From Bradyrhizobium guangdongense (lineage in GTDB: Bacteria; Pseudomonadota; Alphaproteobacteria; Rhizobiales; Xanthobacteraceae): 64,000 nucleotides of DNA. The notes beneath the pieces are model-generated. The model searched no databases, was not told the origin of the DNA, and saw only the letters and a program-made list of their open reading frames with translations. Shown in pieces: positions 62,953-64,000 of the stretch (positions are counted from its first letter, which is position 1; every line of letters begins with the position of its first letter). The stretch lies in NCBI RefSeq assembly GCF_004114975.1, contig NZ_CP030051.1, forward strand, positions 3,472,001 through 3,536,000, written 5' to 3'. The position numbers and the translations under genes were made by a program.

Positions 62953-64000
62953 TCAGCTCGCCTCGGCCAGCAGCGAGAGCTGCCGCGGCTGCGGCTCGGT
63001 CTGGGTCTGGTCGGTGAGGTGGGTCGGATAGGCGCCGGTGAAGCAGTGGTCCGCGAACTTCGGATTGGCGGGGTCGCGGCCGGGCTCGCCCATCGCGCGG
63101 TACATACCGTCGATCGACAGGAAGGCGAGCGAGTCGGCGCCGATGAGCTCGCGCATCTCCTCCAGCGAATGCGTCGCGGCCAGCAGGCCGCCGCGATCGG
63201 GCAGGTCGATGCCGTAATAATCGGGGTAGAGGATCGGCGGCGAGGCGAGGCGGAAATGCACTTCCTTGGCGCCGGCATCGCGCATCATGCGCACGATCTT
63301 CTTCGAGGTGGTGCCGCGCACCAGCGAGTCGTCGATCAGGATGATGCGCTTGCCTTCGATCGCGGCGCGGTTGGCCGAGTGCTTCATGCGCACGCCGGAT
63401 TCGCGGATCGCCTGGGTCGGCTGGATGAAGGTGCGGCCGACATAGTGGTTGCGGATGATGCCGAGCTCGAAGGGCACGCCCGAATGCTGGCTGTAGCCGA
63501 CCGCGGCGGGCACGCCGGAATCCGGCACCGGCACCACGACATCGACGGGCACATGGCTCTCGCGTGCGAGCTGCGCGCCGAATGCCTTGCGCACCTCGTA
63601 GACCGAGCGGCCGTGGACGATGGAATCCGGACGCGCGAAATAGATGTACTCGAAGATGCAGGGGCGCGGCGCCATCGGCGGGAACGGCTTGTGGATGTCC
63701 TGGCCGTTCTCGTCGAACACGATGACTTCGCCGGGTTCGATGTCGCGCACGAAGCGCGCGCCGATGATGTCGAGCGCACAGGTCTCCGACGTCAGGATCG
63801 GGCAACCGTCGAGCTCGCCGAGCACCAGCGGGCGGATGCCGCGCGGATCGCGCGAGCCGACCAGCTTCTTGTTGGTGAGCGAAACCAGGGCATAGGCGCC
63901 TTCGATCTCGCGCAGCGCGTCGATGTAGCGCTCGATGAAGCGGCTGCGTCTGGAGCGCGCCACCAGGTGCAGGATCACCTCGGTGTCGGACGTCGACTGC
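62953..64000 (-). CDS. purF: Amidophosphoribosyltransferase PurF, N-terminus beyond window
   Basis: The frame is open to the window end (QSTSDTEVILHLVARSRRSR), so the N-terminal catalytic Cys and about 130 residues lie outside. The rest shows a phosphoribosyltransferase domain: PRPP loop VILIDDSLVRGTTS, and DVVVPVPDSGVPAAVGYSQH. It makes phosphoribosylamine in purine synthesis. The closing CFTGAYPTHLTD block is the standard PurF end. Confidence 0.96.
   Translation of the reverse strand, partial: QSTSDTEVILHLVARSRRSRFIERYIDALREIEGAYALVSLTNKKLVGSRDPRGIRPLVLGELDGCPILTSETCALDIIGARFVRDIEPGEVIVFDENGQDIHKPFPPMAPRPCIFEYIYFARPDSIVHGRSVYEVRKAFGAQLARESHVPVDVVVPVPDSGVPAAVGYSQHSGVPFELGIIRNHYVGRTFIQPTQAIRESGVRMKHSANRAAIEGKRIILIDDSLVRGTTSKKIVRMMRDAGAKEVHFRLASPPILYPDYYGIDLPDRGGLLAATHSLEEMRELIGADSLAFLSIDGMYRAMGEPGRDPANPKFADHCFTGAYPTHLTDQTQTEPQPRQLSLLAEAS

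Noticed and set aside
1..64000. tRNA or rRNA genes
   Set aside because: Intergenic regions were scanned by eye for cloverleaf-like and conserved rRNA sequence; nothing convincing was found, although a covariance search could not be run.

Overview
The window looks like a chromosomal stretch of a Bradyrhizobium-type alphaproteobacterium (Nitrobacteraceae, Rhizobiales). This rests on high GC, rhizobial protein families throughout, several families of short palindromic intergenic repeats of the kind common in these genomes, and two branched-chain-amino-acid/urea-type (HAAT) ABC systems close together. The assignment is by recognition only; no database search was possible.

Layout. 1-3410: a molybdopterin oxidoreductase of the FdhF/YdeP type (minus strand, running off the left edge) divergent from fdhD. 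3411-5404: low-information accessory DNA with a broken HNH endonuclease gene and a small secreted protein. 5638-17955: the centrepiece, a nitrogen-scavenging locus. A LuxR-type response regulator and an unusual NCS1-permease/Cys-rich/hybrid histidine kinase fusion face a nine-gene-scale operon urtABCDE-fmdA-fmdB-amiF, which encodes a urea/short-chain-amide ABC importer and two unrelated formamidases. A 54-bp tandem repeat carrying mini-ORFs separates urtC from urtD. 17952-22492: an accessory block bounded by a 20-bp inverted repeat, with small membrane proteins, LysR/DUF1330/carboxymuconolactone-decarboxylase genes and an Imm11-like protein. 22692-25608: a PIN toxin-antitoxin pair, an AraC-GyrI regulator and an SRPBCC-ArsR pair with its palindromic operator.

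25629-43814: housekeeping and accessory genes mostly read singly: a peptide-deformylase-like protein lacking active-site residues, an esterase, an OFA-like MFS carrier, a MarR-GNAT fusion, LysR, catabolic-type acetolactate synthase, a ClC channel with CBS domains, a serine hydrolase, DUF429, GST, TetR-TauE, CsaA, an ArsC-like protein and a PAS-like protein. 44157-48915: a complete livGFKHM-type ABC importer. A second, orphan paralogue of its binding protein lies at 60518-61744. 49073-50796: a DUF47/PiT phosphate pair. 50789-51175: a SugE/Gdx guanidinium exporter preceded by what reads as a guanidine-II (mini-ykkC) riboswitch. 51264-64000: prfC, nnrU, an acyl-CoA-synthetase-like gene, a YfgM-like protein, a lipoprotein, der, two accessory genes, an SDR, a small membrane protein and purF (running off the right edge).

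How it fits together: urea, formamide and perhaps other small amides would be imported by UrtABCDE and hydrolysed to ammonium by FmdA/AmiF, with the permease-kinase and its response regulator as the likely sensor. The guanidinium exporter/riboswitch concerns another small nitrogen compound. No urease, rRNA, tRNA, CRISPR array or prophage was seen.
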